Assembly: GCF_003710085.1 (NCBI RefSeq)
Contig: NZ_CP033324.1
Span: 1,364,001-1,428,000, forward strand
DNA: 64,000 bases
Source: Nocardioides pantholopis
GTDB taxonomy: Bacteria > Actinomycetota > Actinomycetes > Propionibacteriales > Nocardioidaceae
Reading direction: 5' to 3'
Every line of letters starts with the position of its first letter. Position 1 is the stretch's first letter. Made by a program: the position numbers and the translations under genes. The notes under the pieces were generated by a model. It had not been told where the DNA came from and searched no databases. It saw only the letters and a list, made by a program, of their open reading frames with translations. This document shows, in pieces, positions 30,032-39,157 of the stretch.

Positions 30032-31114
30032 ATGGGCACGGTGCTGATGGTGGGGACCCGCAAGGGCCTGTGGGTGGGGACGTCCGACGACGCCCGCGAG
30101 GAGTGGGAGTTCACCGGTCCGCACATGGACATGGAGGAGGTCTACTCCTGCCTGGTCGACACCCGAGGCGACGTACCCGTCCTGCTCGCGGGCGCCTCCT
30201 CGAGCTGGCTGGGCCCGCAGGTGCGCCGCTCGGTCGACCTCGGGCGCACCTGGCAGGAGTCGCCGTCCGGGGCCGTCCGCTTCCCGGAGGGATACGACGC
30301 GTCGGTCGAGCGGGTCTGGCAGCTGGCCGCCGGGTCCCGGCCCGGGGAGGTCTGGGCCGGCACGGAGCCGGGGGCCGTGTGGCGCTCGGTGGACGGCGGG
30401 GAGACCTTCGCCCTCGAGGAGGGGCTGTGGAACCACCCGCACCGGCCGCAGTGGGGCGCCGGCTACGGCGGCCAGGCCTTCCACACGATCCTGCCGCATC
30501 CCGGCGACGCCGGCTCGGTGACCGTGGCGATCTCCACCGGCGGGGTCTACCAGACCGCGGACGGCGGCAAGTCCTGGGAGCCGCGGAACCAGGGGATCCG
30601 CGCGGAGTTCCTGCCCGAGGGCGAGCAGTACCCCGAGTTCGGCCAGTGCGTGCACAAGGTCGCCCGGCACCCCGCGCGGCCCGAGCGGCTGTTCCTGCAG
30701 AACCACGGCGGGGTCTACCGCTCCGAGGACCACGGCGCCTCGTGGGACTCGATCGCCGCCGGCCTGCCCGCGGACTTCGGGTTCCCGGTCGTCGTACACC
30801 CGCACGAGCCGGACACCGTCTACCTCTTCCCGCTCAACGCCGGCGAGGGCCGGTATCCGACCGACGGCCGGGCCCGCGTGTGGCGCTCCCGCGACGCGGG
30901 GGAGAGCTGGGAGGAGCTCGGCGCCGGCCTGCCGGACTGGTTCTACGTCGGGGTGATGCGCGACGCGATGTGCACCGACCAGCACCCCTCCGCCGGTGTG
31001 TACGTCGGCGCCCGCAACGGCGCCGTGTGGGCATCGCCCGACTCCGGGGCGACCTGGCGCCAGGTCGTCGCGAACCTCCCCGACGTGATGGTGGTCCGCG
31101 CCGCCACCATCTGA
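30032..31114 (+). CDS. BNR/sialidase-like beta-propeller protein
   Basis: 360 residues, cytoplasmic (no signal). It contains several Asp-box-type repeats: SVDLGRTWQES, SVDGGETFAL, TADGGKSWEPR, SEDHGASWDSI, SRDAGESWEEL, SPDSGATWRQV. These mark six-bladed propellers of the sialidase/photosystem assembly-like superfamily, mostly of unknown function in actinobacteria. The catalytic Arg/Glu/Tyr set of true sialidases was not recognised. Confidence 0.85.
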   Translation: MGTVLMVGTRKGLWVGTSDDAREEWEFTGPHMDMEEVYSCLVDTRGDVPVLLAGASSSWLGPQVRRSVDLGRTWQESPSGAVRFPEGYDASVERVWQLAAGSRPGEVWAGTEPGAVWRSVDGGETFALEEGLWNHPHRPQWGAGYGGQAFHTILPHPGDAGSVTVAISTGGVYQTADGGKSWEPRNQGIRAEFLPEGEQYPEFGQCVHKVARHPARPERLFLQNHGGVYRSEDHGASWDSIAAGLPADFGFPVVVHPHEPDTVYLFPLNAGEGRYPTDGRARVWRSRDAGESWEELGAGLPDWFYVGVMRDAMCTDQHPSAGVYVGARNGAVWASPDSGATWRQVVANLPDVMVVRAATI

Positions 31115-31130
31115 TCCGCCGCCCCCTTCA

Positions 31131-31276
31131 CGCCGACCCGGCAGTTCTGGTCGTGCGAAAGGCGCCGACCCGGCAGATCTGGTCGTGCGAAAGGCGCCGA
31201 CCCGGCAGTTCTGGGTGACCAGAAGTGCCGGATGGGCCGGTTGCCGGCGACCAGAAGTGCCGGGTCGGCATGGTGG
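31131..31276. repeat. 32-bp tandem repeat plus inverted half-copies
   Basis: Units start at 31131, 31163 and 31195 with CGCCGACCCGGCAGNTCTGG; the first two continue GTCGTGCGAAAGG. The third is cut short and followed by CCAGAAGTGCCGG twice (about 31219 and 31251), which are inverted copies with one mismatch. It fills the gap between the BNR gene and ilvD and could fold into a long hairpin. Confidence 0.85.
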
Positions 31277-31339
31277 TGACCAGCCGCGGACCATGAGACC
31301 CGTCCCGGGAGCGGCGAGGGCCGGGATTACGCTGCAGCC

Positions 31340-33019
31340 ATGACCGAGCCCGACATCAAGCCCCGTTCCCGCGACGTCACGGACGGCCTCGAGAAGGCCG
31401 CCGCGCGAGGAATGCTGCGCGCGGTAGGCATGGGCGACGAGGACTTCGCCAAGCCCCAGATCGGCGTGGCCTCGAGCTGGAACGAGATCACCCCCTGCAA
31501 CCTCTCCCTGGACCGGCTGGCCAAGGCCGCGAAGCGGGGCGTGAGCGCGGCGGGTGGCTTCCCGATGGAGTTCGGCACGATCTCGGTCTCCGACGGCATC
31601 TCCATGGGCCACGAGGGGATGCACTTCTCGCTGGTCTCCCGCGAGGTCATCGCGGACTCGGTCGAGACCGTGATGATGGCCGAGCGCCTCGACGGCTCGG
31701 TGCTGCTGGCCGGCTGCGACAAGTCGCTGCCGGGCATGATGATGGCCGCCGCGCGCCTGGACCTCTCCAGCGTCTTCCTGTACGCCGGCTCGACGCTGCC
31801 GGGCCAGGTGGACGGCAACGACGTCACGATCATCGACGCCTTCGAGGCCGTCGGCGCCTGCCTGGCGGGCAAGATGAGCCGCGAGCAGGTCGACAAGATC
31901 GAGCGCAACATCTGCCCCGGCGAGGGCGCCTGCGGCGGCATGTACACCGCGAACACGATGGCCGCGGTCGGCGAGGCGATCGGCATGTCGCTGCCCGGCT
32001 CGGCCGCCCCGCCGGCGGTGGACCGGCGCCGCGACGGCTTCGCGGAGCGCTCCGGCGAGGCAGTGGTCAACCTGCTGCGCAAGGGCATCACCGCCCGGCA
32101 GATCATGACGAAGGAGGCGTTCGAGAACGCCATCACCGTCGTGATGGCGCTCGGCGGCTCCACGAACGCCGTGCTGCACCTGCTCGCGATGGCCCGCGAG
32201 GCCGAGGTCGACCTGACCATCGACGACTTCAACCGGGTGGGCGAGAAGGTCCCGCACCTCGCCGACCTCAAGCCGTTCGGCCGCTACGTGATGAACGACG
32301 TCGACAAGATCGGCGGCATCCCGGTGGTCATGAAGGCCCTGCTCGACGCCGGGCTGATGCACGGCGACTGCCTGACGGTGACCGGCAAGACGATGGCCGA
32401 GAACCTCGCCGAGCTGTCCCCGCCGGACCTCGACGACGACGTGATCCGCAAGCTCGACCGCCCGATCCACGCCACCGGCGGGCTGACCATCCTCAAGGGC
32501 TCGCTGGCCCCCGACGGCGCGGTCGTGAAGTCGGCCGGCTTCGACGACACCGTCTTCGCCGGCACCGCCCGCGTCTTCGACGGCGAGCGGGCCGCGATGG
32601 ACGCCCTCGCGGCCGGGCAGATCCAGGCCCGCGACGTCGTCGTGATCCGCTACGAGGGCCCCAAGGGCGGCCCGGGGATGCGCGAGATGCTCGCGATCAC
32701 CGGTGCGATCAAGGGCGCCGGCCTCGGCAAGGACGTGCTGCTGCTCACCGACGGCCGCTTCTCCGGCGGCACGACCGGCCTGTGCGTGGGCCACGTCGCG
32801 CCCGAGGCCGTCGACGGCGGGCCGATCGCGTTCGTGCGCGACGGCGACCCGATCACTCTCGACGTGCTCAACCGCACCCTCGAGGTGGAGATCGACGCCG
32901 ACGAGCTGGCGCGCCGCCAGGACGGCTGGGTCCCGAACCCGCCCAAGTACACCCGCGGCGTGCTCGGCAAGTACGCCCGCACCGTGCAGTCGGCCGCGCA
33001 CGGCGCGGTCACCAGCTGA
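31340..33019 (+). CDS. ilvD: Dihydroxy-acid dehydratase
   Basis: Dehydrates 2,3-dihydroxy-isovalerate and -methylvalerate in valine and isoleucine synthesis; carries a [2Fe-2S] cluster. 559 residues with [14 protein letters not shown] and [16 protein letters not shown] holding cluster cysteines, and [14 protein letters not shown] near the C-terminus. TACGCT ends 6 bases before the ATG, suggesting a leaderless transcript. Separate from ilvBNC here; five genes follow on the same strand with short gaps or overlaps. Confidence 0.97.
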   Translation: MTEPDIKPRSRDVTDGLEKAAARGMLRAVGMGDEDFAKPQIGVASSWNEITPCNLSLDRLAKAAKRGVSAAGGFPMEFGTISVSDGISMGHEGMHFSLVSREVIADSVETVMMAERLDGSVLLAGCDKSLPGMMMAAARLDLSSVFLYAGSTLPGQVDGNDVTIIDAFEAVGACLAGKMSREQVDKIERNICPGEGACGGMYTANTMAAVGEAIGMSLPGSAAPPAVDRRRDGFAERSGEAVVNLLRKGITARQIMTKEAFENAITVVMALGGSTNAVLHLLAMAREAEVDLTIDDFNRVGEKVPHLADLKPFGRYVMNDVDKIGGIPVVMKALLDAGLMHGDCLTVTGKTMAENLAELSPPDLDDDVIRKLDRPIHATGGLTILKGSLAPDGAVVKSAGFDDTVFAGTARVFDGERAAMDALAAGQIQARDVVVIRYEGPKGGPGMREMLAITGAIKGAGLGKDVLLLTDGRFSGGTTGLCVGHVAPEAVDGGPIAFVRDGDPITLDVLNRTLEVEIDADELARRQDGWVPNPPKYTRGVLGKYARTVQSAAHGAVTS

Positions 33020-33056
33020 GAGCCGTGGGGCGGCCGTACGGCGACCCCGTGCCCGC

Positions 33057-34073
33057 GTGAGTCCGCAGCCGGCGGACCAGCGCGGGCCGGTGCTGACCCT
33101 GCTCCTGCTCGCCCTCGTCGGGCTGCTGGTGGTCGCGTGGGGCGCGGGCGCCCACGGCCCGAGGGTCGGCGCGCCGGCCGGGGCCGCCGAGGCGACTCAG
33201 CCGAGCGGGCCGACCGAGTCGGCCGCCGAGGTTCCCGCCCCGGCGCCGGACGACGCGCCGGACGCTGCACCCGAGGCCCCGGGGCCGACCACGCTGCCGC
33301 ACGGCGGGCGCCGGGTCTTCGAGGACGGCCGGTTCCTGGTGGCCTACTACGGCACGGCCGGGTCCGGCGCGCTCGGGGTGCTCGGCGAGGACCGGCCCGC
33401 GGTCATGGATCGCCGGCTGCGCCGCACCGCCGCGGCGTACGCCCGGCCGGGCCGTCCGGTGCAGCCGGTCTACGAGCTGATCGTCACGATCGCGGACCGG
33501 GCGCCCGGCCGCGACGGCGACTACAATCACGACCTCGCCCGGGCCGAGGTACGCCGCTACCTGCGCGCCGCCCACCGCCACGGCGCGCTGCTGCTGCTCG
33601 ACATCCAGCCCGGCCGTGCCGACTTCCTCCAGGTCGCCAAGCGCTGGGCCTGGGCGCTGCGCGACCCGTACGTCGGACTCGCGCTCGACCCCGAGTGGCG
33701 GATGCCGCGGGGGACCGACCCGGGTCAGGTGATCGGCCACGTTCGGGCCGCGGAGGTCAACCGCACCTCGGCCTGGCTGGCCCGCCTGGTGCGGCGCCAC
33801 GACCTGCCGGAGAAGCTGTTCGTGCTCCACCAGTTCCGGACCGCGATGCTGCCCGACATCGAGCGGATCCGGCAGCGACCGGGCCTGGCGGCGGTCCAGC
33901 ACGTCGACGGGTTCGGGACCCGCACCGAGAAGATGGCGACCTTCCGGGCCGTCGCCCGCCCGCGGCAGTTCCGGCTCGGCATGAAGGTCTTCTACGACGA
34001 GGACGTGCGCCGGATGGGCGCGCCTGCGGTGCACCGGATCCGGCCCCGGGTCGGCTTCGTGAGCTACCAGTGA
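33057..34073 (+). CDS. Secreted/anchored protein of unknown function
   Basis: 338 residues. N-terminal hydrophobic helix (VLTLLLLALVGLLVVAWGAG, about 12-31) without a lipobox, then an Ala/Pro/Glu-rich spacer to about 85, then a folded domain. Strand-like stretches ending in acids (ALLLLDIQPGRADF, VGLALDPEWRM, LFVLHQF, FRLGMKVFYDED) look like a TIM barrel of glycosidase type, but no family was recognised. GTG start; the last four bases overlap the FUSC gene. Confidence 0.7.
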   Translation: MSPQPADQRGPVLTLLLLALVGLLVVAWGAGAHGPRVGAPAGAAEATQPSGPTESAAEVPAPAPDDAPDAAPEAPGPTTLPHGGRRVFEDGRFLVAYYGTAGSGALGVLGEDRPAVMDRRLRRTAAAYARPGRPVQPVYELIVTIADRAPGRDGDYNHDLARAEVRRYLRAAHRHGALLLLDIQPGRADFLQVAKRWAWALRDPYVGLALDPEWRMPRGTDPGQVIGHVRAAEVNRTSAWLARLVRRHDLPEKLFVLHQFRTAMLPDIERIRQRPGLAAVQHVDGFGTRTEKMATFRAVARPRQFRLGMKVFYDEDVRRMGAPAVHRIRPRVGFVSYQ

Positions 34074-35134
34074 CCGGGGGCGGGGCGGCACCGAGCGCGT
34101 CCCGCCGGGACCGGCTCGCCCGCGACCTGCTCACGGTGCGGCCCCACGGCGACGCCCACTGGGTGGCGCTGCGGGCCGGGATCTGCGTCCTGGTCCCGCT
34201 GCTGGTGCTCTGGGCGACCGGCCACCTCACCTGGTCGATCTTCGCGGTCTTCGGCGCGATGACCTCGCTCTACGGCCGCAACCGGGTGCACGTCCCGCGG
34301 CTCCAGCTGCAGGTCCAGGTCGGGGTGCTCCTCACGCTGGTGACCGCCGGCGGGGTGCTGGTCGGCACCAGCGAGCACCGGGCCTGGCTGGCGGTGCCGC
34401 TGGCCGCGCTGCTGGCCTCGGGGGCCGCCCTGCTCTCGGACGTCCAGGACTGGCACCCGCCCGGGGCGCTGTTCCCGGTGTTCGCGTTCACCGCCTGCGC
34501 CTCCCTGCCGGCGCAGCCCCGCGACGTGCCGGTCGCGCTGGCGGTCGCCGCCGCCGCGGCGGCGTTCGCGGTGGTCGTCGGCAACCTCGGGGCGTTCTGG
34601 CGCGCCCGCCGCCGGCCCCGGGACCGCGAGGGCCGCACCCCGTGGCGGCGCGGCGACTGGGCGGCGAGCCTGGGCTGGCACGTCCTGCCCAGCGGGCTGG
34701 CCGTGCTCGTCGCCGGCACGGTCGCCACCGGCGTCGGGATCGGCCACCCCTACTGGGCGATGGTCTCGGCGGTGGTGCCGCTGGTGGCCCGCGAGTTCCG
34801 CGACCAGCTGGTGCGCGGCCTGCACCGCCTGGTCGGCACCGCCCTGGGGCTGGCCGTCGCGGCGGTCGTCCTCGCCGTCGACCCACCGGCGCTGGCCCTG
34901 ATCGCGCTGGTCACGCTGCTCCAGGTCGGCGCTGAGCTGCTGATCGGGCGCAACTACGCGCTCGCGCTGACCTGCGTCACCCCGCTGGCGCTGCTGATGG
35001 TCTACCTGGTCGCCGGCGGCGACCGGCAGGCTCTGCTGCTGGACCGGGGCCTGGAGACCGTCATCGGCGTGGCGGTCGGCCTGGTCATCGGCTACCTGAC
35101 CCGAGCCGGCGTCGGTCAGCCACCGGTGCGGTAG
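34070..35134 (+). CDS. FUSC family membrane protein
   Basis: 354 residues with two groups of helices (about 30-165 and 195-345) separated by a basic loop near 180 (FWRARRRPRDREGR), the layout of fusaric-acid-resistance/aromatic exporter-like proteins. HWVALRAGICVLVPLL and VGIGHPYWAMVSAVVPLV are the two equivalent repeat starts. Substrate unknown. Overlaps the previous gene by GTGA. Confidence 0.8.
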   Translation: MTGGGAAPSASRRDRLARDLLTVRPHGDAHWVALRAGICVLVPLLVLWATGHLTWSIFAVFGAMTSLYGRNRVHVPRLQLQVQVGVLLTLVTAGGVLVGTSEHRAWLAVPLAALLASGAALLSDVQDWHPPGALFPVFAFTACASLPAQPRDVPVALAVAAAAAAFAVVVGNLGAFWRARRRPRDREGRTPWRRGDWAASLGWHVLPSGLAVLVAGTVATGVGIGHPYWAMVSAVVPLVAREFRDQLVRGLHRLVGTALGLAVAAVVLAVDPPALALIALVTLLQVGAELLIGRNYALALTCVTPLALLMVYLVAGGDRQALLLDRGLETVIGVAVGLVIGYLTRAGVGQPPVR

Positions 35135-35144
35135 GAAGGCGGAC

Positions 35145-36368
35145 GTGACGCCCACCGACCTCGACGCCACGGCCCTCGATGCCGCCGACCCGCTCGCGGC
35201 GTACCGCGACCGGTTCGTGGGCGCCGAGACCCCGCTGGTCTACTTCGACGGCAACTCGCTGGGCCGCCCGCTGCGCGAGACCGGCCCGCGGCTGGCCCGG
35301 TTCGTCGAGGAGGAGTGGGGCGGTCGGCTGATCCGGGCCTGGGACGAGCGGTGGCTGGCGCTCCCGGAGTCGATCGGCGACGAGCTCGGCCGCACCTGCC
35401 TGGGCGCGGCCGCCGGGCAGACGATCGTGGGGGACTCCACGACCGTGCTGCTCTACAAGGCGATGCGCGCCGCGGTGGCGCTGCGCCCGGACCGCCGCGA
35501 GATCGTCGTGGACCGCGACAACTTCCCGACCGACCGCTACGTGGCCGCCGGGGTCGCCGAGGAGTGCGGGCTCCGGCTGCGCTGGATCGAGGTGGACCGG
35601 GCCGCCGGGGTCACCGCCGACCAGCTCGCCGAGGCCGTCGGGCCGGACACGGCGCTGGTGGTCCTCAGCCACGTCGCCTACCGCTCCGCCTGGCTGGCCG
35701 ATGCCCCGCAGCTGACCCGGATCGCCCACGACGCGGGCGCGCTGGTGCTGTGGGACCTGTGCCACTCCGCCGGGGCGGTCCCGGTCGAGCTCGACGCGTG
35801 GGGCGCCGACCTGGCCGTCGGCTGCACCTACAAGTACCTCAACGGCGGCCCCGGCTCGCCAGCCTTCGGGTACGTCGCCGCGCGGCTGCTCGACCAGGTC
35901 GTCCAGCCGATCCGCGGCTGGATGGGCACGGCCGACTCCTTCGCGATGGGTCCGGAGCACCAGCCCGCCCCCGGGATCCGCCGGATGCTCTCCGGCACCC
36001 CGCCGGTGCTCGGGATGCTGGCGCTCCAGGACATGCTGGCGCTGCTCGGGGAGGTCGGGATCGACGCGGTCCGGGCCAAGTCCCGCGGCCTCACGGCGTA
36101 CGCCGTCGAGGTGGCCGAGGACCTGCTGGGGCCCCTCGGCGTGACCCTCGCCTCACCGCGCGACCCCGAGCGCCGCGGCGGGCACGTCACGCTCCAGCAC
36201 CCGCTGATGCGCGAGGTCGCCGCCGCCCTGTGGCGCCGCGACGTCGTCCCCGACTACCGCGACCCGGGCGGCCTGCGCCTGGGGCTCTCCCCGCTGTCCA
36301 CGTCGTACGCCGAGGTCGCGCGCGGCCTCGACGTGGTTCGCGACACGATGCGGGACCTGACACCCTGA
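35145..36368 (+). CDS. kynU: Kynureninase
   Basis: PLP enzyme cleaving kynurenine to anthranilate and alanine. 407 residues: VYFDGNSLGRPL near 31, VDRDNFPTDRY, HVAYRSAW, LWDLCHSAGAVPVEL, and CTYKYLNGGPGSPAF with the Schiff-base Lys near 229. No tryptophan dioxygenase or formamidase gene is adjacent, so kynurenine may come from elsewhere in the genome or outside. GTG start with GGAAGG upstream. Confidence 0.92.
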   Translation: MTPTDLDATALDAADPLAAYRDRFVGAETPLVYFDGNSLGRPLRETGPRLARFVEEEWGGRLIRAWDERWLALPESIGDELGRTCLGAAAGQTIVGDSTTVLLYKAMRAAVALRPDRREIVVDRDNFPTDRYVAAGVAEECGLRLRWIEVDRAAGVTADQLAEAVGPDTALVVLSHVAYRSAWLADAPQLTRIAHDAGALVLWDLCHSAGAVPVELDAWGADLAVGCTYKYLNGGPGSPAFGYVAARLLDQVVQPIRGWMGTADSFAMGPEHQPAPGIRRMLSGTPPVLGMLALQDMLALLGEVGIDAVRAKSRGLTAYAVEVAEDLLGPLGVTLASPRDPERRGGHVTLQHPLMREVAAALWRRDVVPDYRDPGGLRLGLSPLSTSYAEVARGLDVVRDTMRDLTP

Positions 36369-36373
36369 CCGGT

Positions 36374-37390
36374 ATGCGATTCCCCCGCCCCCTGCGTCCC
36401 GGCGACACGATCGGCGTCACCTCCCCGTCCTCGGGGATCGCGCCGTCCTACCTGCCCAGGCTGGAGGTGGCCCGCGAGCACCTGCGTGCGCGCGGCTACG
36501 AGACCCGGCTCGGTGAGTGCAACGTCGTGGAGGGCGGTGGCGTGACCGGCCCGGCGCGGCAGCGGGCCGCCGAGCTGACCGCGATGCTCGTCGACCCGGA
36601 GATCCGCGCGGTGGTGCCGCCGTGGGGCGGCGAGCTGGCGATCCAGGTCCTCGAGCACCTGGACTGGGACGCGATCGCGGCCGCCGAGCCGACCTGGTTG
36701 GTGGGATTCAGCGACCTGACCACGCTGATGCTTCCGCTGGCGACCCGGCTCGGCTGGGCCTCGCTGCACGGCGCGAACCTGATGGACACGCCCTACGCCC
36801 AGCCGGACGGGCTGGCGCACTGGCTCGACGTGCTCGAGTCAGGCGGCCGGGTCGCCCAGCGCTCGCCCGGGCGCTTCCGCTCGGGCAGCTGGGACGACTG
36901 GGAGGCCGAGCCCGGCGTCACCGCGCGGGACCTCGACACCCCGGGCCGCTGGGAGGTGGTCGGCGGCGGCGGGATCGACCTCACCGGCCGCCTGGTCGGC
37001 GGCTGCATCGAGGTGCTCGCGCCGCTGGTCGGGACGCCGTACGCCGACGTGCCGGCGCTGGGCCGCTCGCTGACCGACGACGGGCTGCTGGTCTACCTGG
37101 AGGCCGCGGAGTCGAACGCCTTCGACATCGGCCGCGCCCTGCACGGGATGCGGCTGGCGGGCTGGTTCGAGGAGGCGAACGCGGTCCTGGTCGGCCGCAC
37201 CAGCGCCCCGGACTCGCCCGGCTACAGTCAGCGCGAGGCCGTCGTCGACGCCCTCGGTCCCCTCGACGTCCCCCTCGTGGTCGACGTCGACTTCGGTCAC
37301 GTCTGGCCCTACCTGCCCATGGTCAACGGAGCCCTCGGCCACGTGGTCGTCGACGCGGACCGCGCCGAGCTGACCCAGGAGTGGCCATGA
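36374..37390 (+). CDS. S66 family peptidase (LD-carboxypeptidase / MccF-like)
   Basis: 338 residues, cytoplasmic. Catalytic set of family S66: nucleophile Ser in LVGFSDLTTL (about 113), Glu in GGCIEVL (about 212) and His in DFGHVWPYLPM (about 308). Start RPGDTIGVTSPSSG is typical. Length and the Glu-His spacing fit MccF-type enzymes, which hydrolyse peptidyl- or aminoacyl-adenylate antibiotics, at least as well as LdcA, which trims muropeptides. It overlaps the following GNAT gene by 4 bases, reminiscent of the MccF/MccE immunity pair. Confidence 0.85.
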   Translation: MRFPRPLRPGDTIGVTSPSSGIAPSYLPRLEVAREHLRARGYETRLGECNVVEGGGVTGPARQRAAELTAMLVDPEIRAVVPPWGGELAIQVLEHLDWDAIAAAEPTWLVGFSDLTTLMLPLATRLGWASLHGANLMDTPYAQPDGLAHWLDVLESGGRVAQRSPGRFRSGSWDDWEAEPGVTARDLDTPGRWEVVGGGGIDLTGRLVGGCIEVLAPLVGTPYADVPALGRSLTDDGLLVYLEAAESNAFDIGRALHGMRLAGWFEEANAVLVGRTSAPDSPGYSQREAVVDALGPLDVPLVVDVDFGHVWPYLPMVNGALGHVVVDADRAELTQEWP

Positions 37391-38145
37391 GCACCAGCAC
37401 CAACACGGGCGCCAGTACGGGGGCTGCCGGGTCCCGCAACGAGCACGGTCAGCCGGTCGGGCCGGAGCTGTCGGACTGGCACGGCGCCGAGCCGCCGGCG
37501 CCGGTCGAGCTGACGGGCCGCTACGTGCGCCTGGAGCCGGTGGCGGCCGGGCACGCCGAGCCGCTGCACGCCGCGCTGGGCGATCCGGCCGACGCCGGGC
37601 TGTGGACCTACCGCCCGGACCGGCAGCCCGCGGACGTGACCGGGATGGCGCGCGACGTCGTCGCGCCGCTGGCCGGGGCGACCGGGCAGGTGGGGTTCGC
37701 GATCGTCCCCGACGGCCGCGCCGCGGAGGGACTGGTGACCTACTCCCGGGTGGAGCCGGAGCACGGGGTCATCGAGATCTCCGGGGTGCTGTTCGCCCGG
37801 ACCCTCCAGCGCACCGCCGCCGCCACCGAGGCGCTGCACCTGATGCTGCGCCATGCAGTCGAGGACCTCGGCTACCGCCGGGTGGAGTGGAAGTGCGACG
37901 CGCTCAACGAGCCGTCGCGCCGGGCGGCGCAGCGCCTGGGCTTCACCCACGAGGGGATCTTCGGCCAGCACCTGGTGATCAAGGGCCGCGCCCGCGACAC
38001 CGCCTGGTTCTCGCTGCTCGACCACGAGTGGCCGGAGGTCCGGGCGGCCCACGAGCGCTGGCTGGACCCGGCGAACTTCGACGCCGACGGGCGCCAGCGC
38101 GAGCCGCTGCGGGCACCGGCCGGCCGCCGGGGCGCCGCGGGCTGA
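37387..38145 (+). CDS. GNAT acetyltransferase, RimJ/RimL type
   Basis: 252 residues. After a Thr/Gly/Ser-rich start comes LTGRYVRLEPVAAGHAEPLH, then the acetyl-CoA region IEISGVLFARTLQRTAAATEAL and the RimL-like VEWKCDALNEPSRRAAQRLGFTHEG split over about 160-185. Proteins of this subfamily acetylate N-termini or small amines. Translationally coupled to the S66 peptidase. C-terminal 30 residues are Arg/Pro/Ala-rich. Confidence 0.88.
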   Translation: MSTSTNTGASTGAAGSRNEHGQPVGPELSDWHGAEPPAPVELTGRYVRLEPVAAGHAEPLHAALGDPADAGLWTYRPDRQPADVTGMARDVVAPLAGATGQVGFAIVPDGRAAEGLVTYSRVEPEHGVIEISGVLFARTLQRTAAATEALHLMLRHAVEDLGYRRVEWKCDALNEPSRRAAQRLGFTHEGIFGQHLVIKGRARDTAWFSLLDHEWPEVRAAHERWLDPANFDADGRQREPLRAPAGRRGAAG

Positions 38146-38157
38146 GGTCGGGCCGGC

Positions 38158-38607
38158 TCAGCCGCGCGGGGCGGGCGGCAGCGGCAGCACGGCGCGTACG
38201 ACGGTGCCGCCGCCGGCGCAGGGGAGGACCTCGAGCCGGCCGCCGCGGTCGAGGGCGTGCGCCTGCATGGTGCGCGTGCCGCCCCCGGCGACCGCCGGCT
38301 GCGGCAGCCCCGCGCCGTCGTCGGAGACCTCGACGACCAGGCTGTCGCCGGTGAGCCGGACGCTGACGTCGCAGACCTCGGCGCCGGCGTGGCGCACCGC
38401 GTTCGCGACCGCCTCGCCCGCGATGTCGTACGCCGCGGCCGCCACCGCCGGGTCCAGCCGGCCCAGGGGCTCGGCGTGCAGCACCACCCGCGGCTCGGCG
38501 CCGACGTAGCGGCCGACCAGCTCGGCCAGCGCCGCGGTCAGGTCCGGCTCGCTGCCCGCGGTCGCCGGAACGGGGTCCGGGGGCCGGTTCGGGGTCGCGG
38601 GGCTCAT
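38158..38607 (-). CDS. Stand-alone histidine-kinase-like ATPase domain
   Basis: 149 residues that contain only a HATPase_c domain: N-box EAVANAVRHAGAEVC (about 67-81), G1 VSDDGAGLPQP and a G2-like GGGTRTMQAHALDRGG. This is the NarL-type (HPK7) ATPase end, without a dimerisation/phospho-acceptor His region or membrane segments. It could be an anti-sigma-like ATPase, a split sensor or a remnant. No response regulator is adjacent. Confidence 0.7.
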   Translation of the reverse strand: MSPATPNRPPDPVPATAGSEPDLTAALAELVGRYVGAEPRVVLHAEPLGRLDPAVAAAAYDIAGEAVANAVRHAGAEVCDVSVRLTGDSLVVEVSDDGAGLPQPAVAGGGTRTMQAHALDRGGRLEVLPCAGGGTVVRAVLPLPPAPRG

Positions 38608-38645
38608 GACGGCGGGAACTCTAGGCGGCACGGCGCGGTGGCGGG

Positions 38646-38678
38646 CCGGATCGGCACAAACAGGGTGGGTCGATCCGG
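38646..38678. repeat. Inverted repeat with GGGTGGG module
   Basis: CCGGATCG (38646-38653) and CGATCCGG (38671-38678) are perfect 8-bp arms around 17 bases containing AAACAGGGTGGGT. It is related to the modules at 20985-21100. Confidence 0.65.
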
Positions 38679-38740
38679 CGACCCGGCGCGCCGGGCGCCG
38701 GCAGGTGGTCGCTGTCGGCGGGCTCTGCCACGCTGTCACG

Positions 38741-39157
38741 ATGGACCAGCGGATCAGCTTTGTCACCCTCGCCGTCGCCGACCTGGACGCCAGCCGGTCC
38801 TTCTACGTCGACGGCCTGGGCTGGGAGCCGGCGCTGCTGGTCCCCGGTGAGGTGCTGATGATCTCTGCGGGGGAGCGGCTGGTGTTCTCGCTGTGGGCCC
38901 GCCCGCACTTCGAGGCCGAGGTGGGACCGATCGCGTCCGGCCCCGGGGTCGCGCCGTTCACGCTGTCCCACAACGTGCGGACCGAGGCGGAGGTGGACGA
39001 GGTGCTGGCCCTGGCCCGGTCGGCCGGCGCCGATCCGGTCCAGGCCGCCCAGCGGCGGGAGTGGGGCGGCTGGACCGGGTACTTCGCCGACCCCGACGGC
39101 TACCGCTGGGAGATCGCGACCAACCCCGGGCCGATCGGCCGGCAGGTGCTCCCGTGA
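38741..39157 (+). CDS. VOC (glyoxalase/bleomycin-resistance) family protein
   Basis: 138 residues, one VOC domain of two beta-alpha-beta-beta-beta modules: ISFVTLAVADLDASRSFYVD at the start and GYFADPDGYRWEIATNP at the end. The metal-ligand pattern is incomplete by eye. Overlaps the next gene by GTGA. Substrate unknown. Confidence 0.85.
   Translation: MDQRISFVTLAVADLDASRSFYVDGLGWEPALLVPGEVLMISAGERLVFSLWARPHFEAEVGPIASGPGVAPFTLSHNVRTEAEVDEVLALARSAGADPVQAAQRREWGGWTGYFADPDGYRWEIATNPGPIGRQVLP

Noticed and set aside
31131..31276. Possible CRISPR array
   Set aside because: The units abut with exact 32-base spacing and no unique spacers, only three copies exist, and no cas gene is near; it is a tandem repeat.
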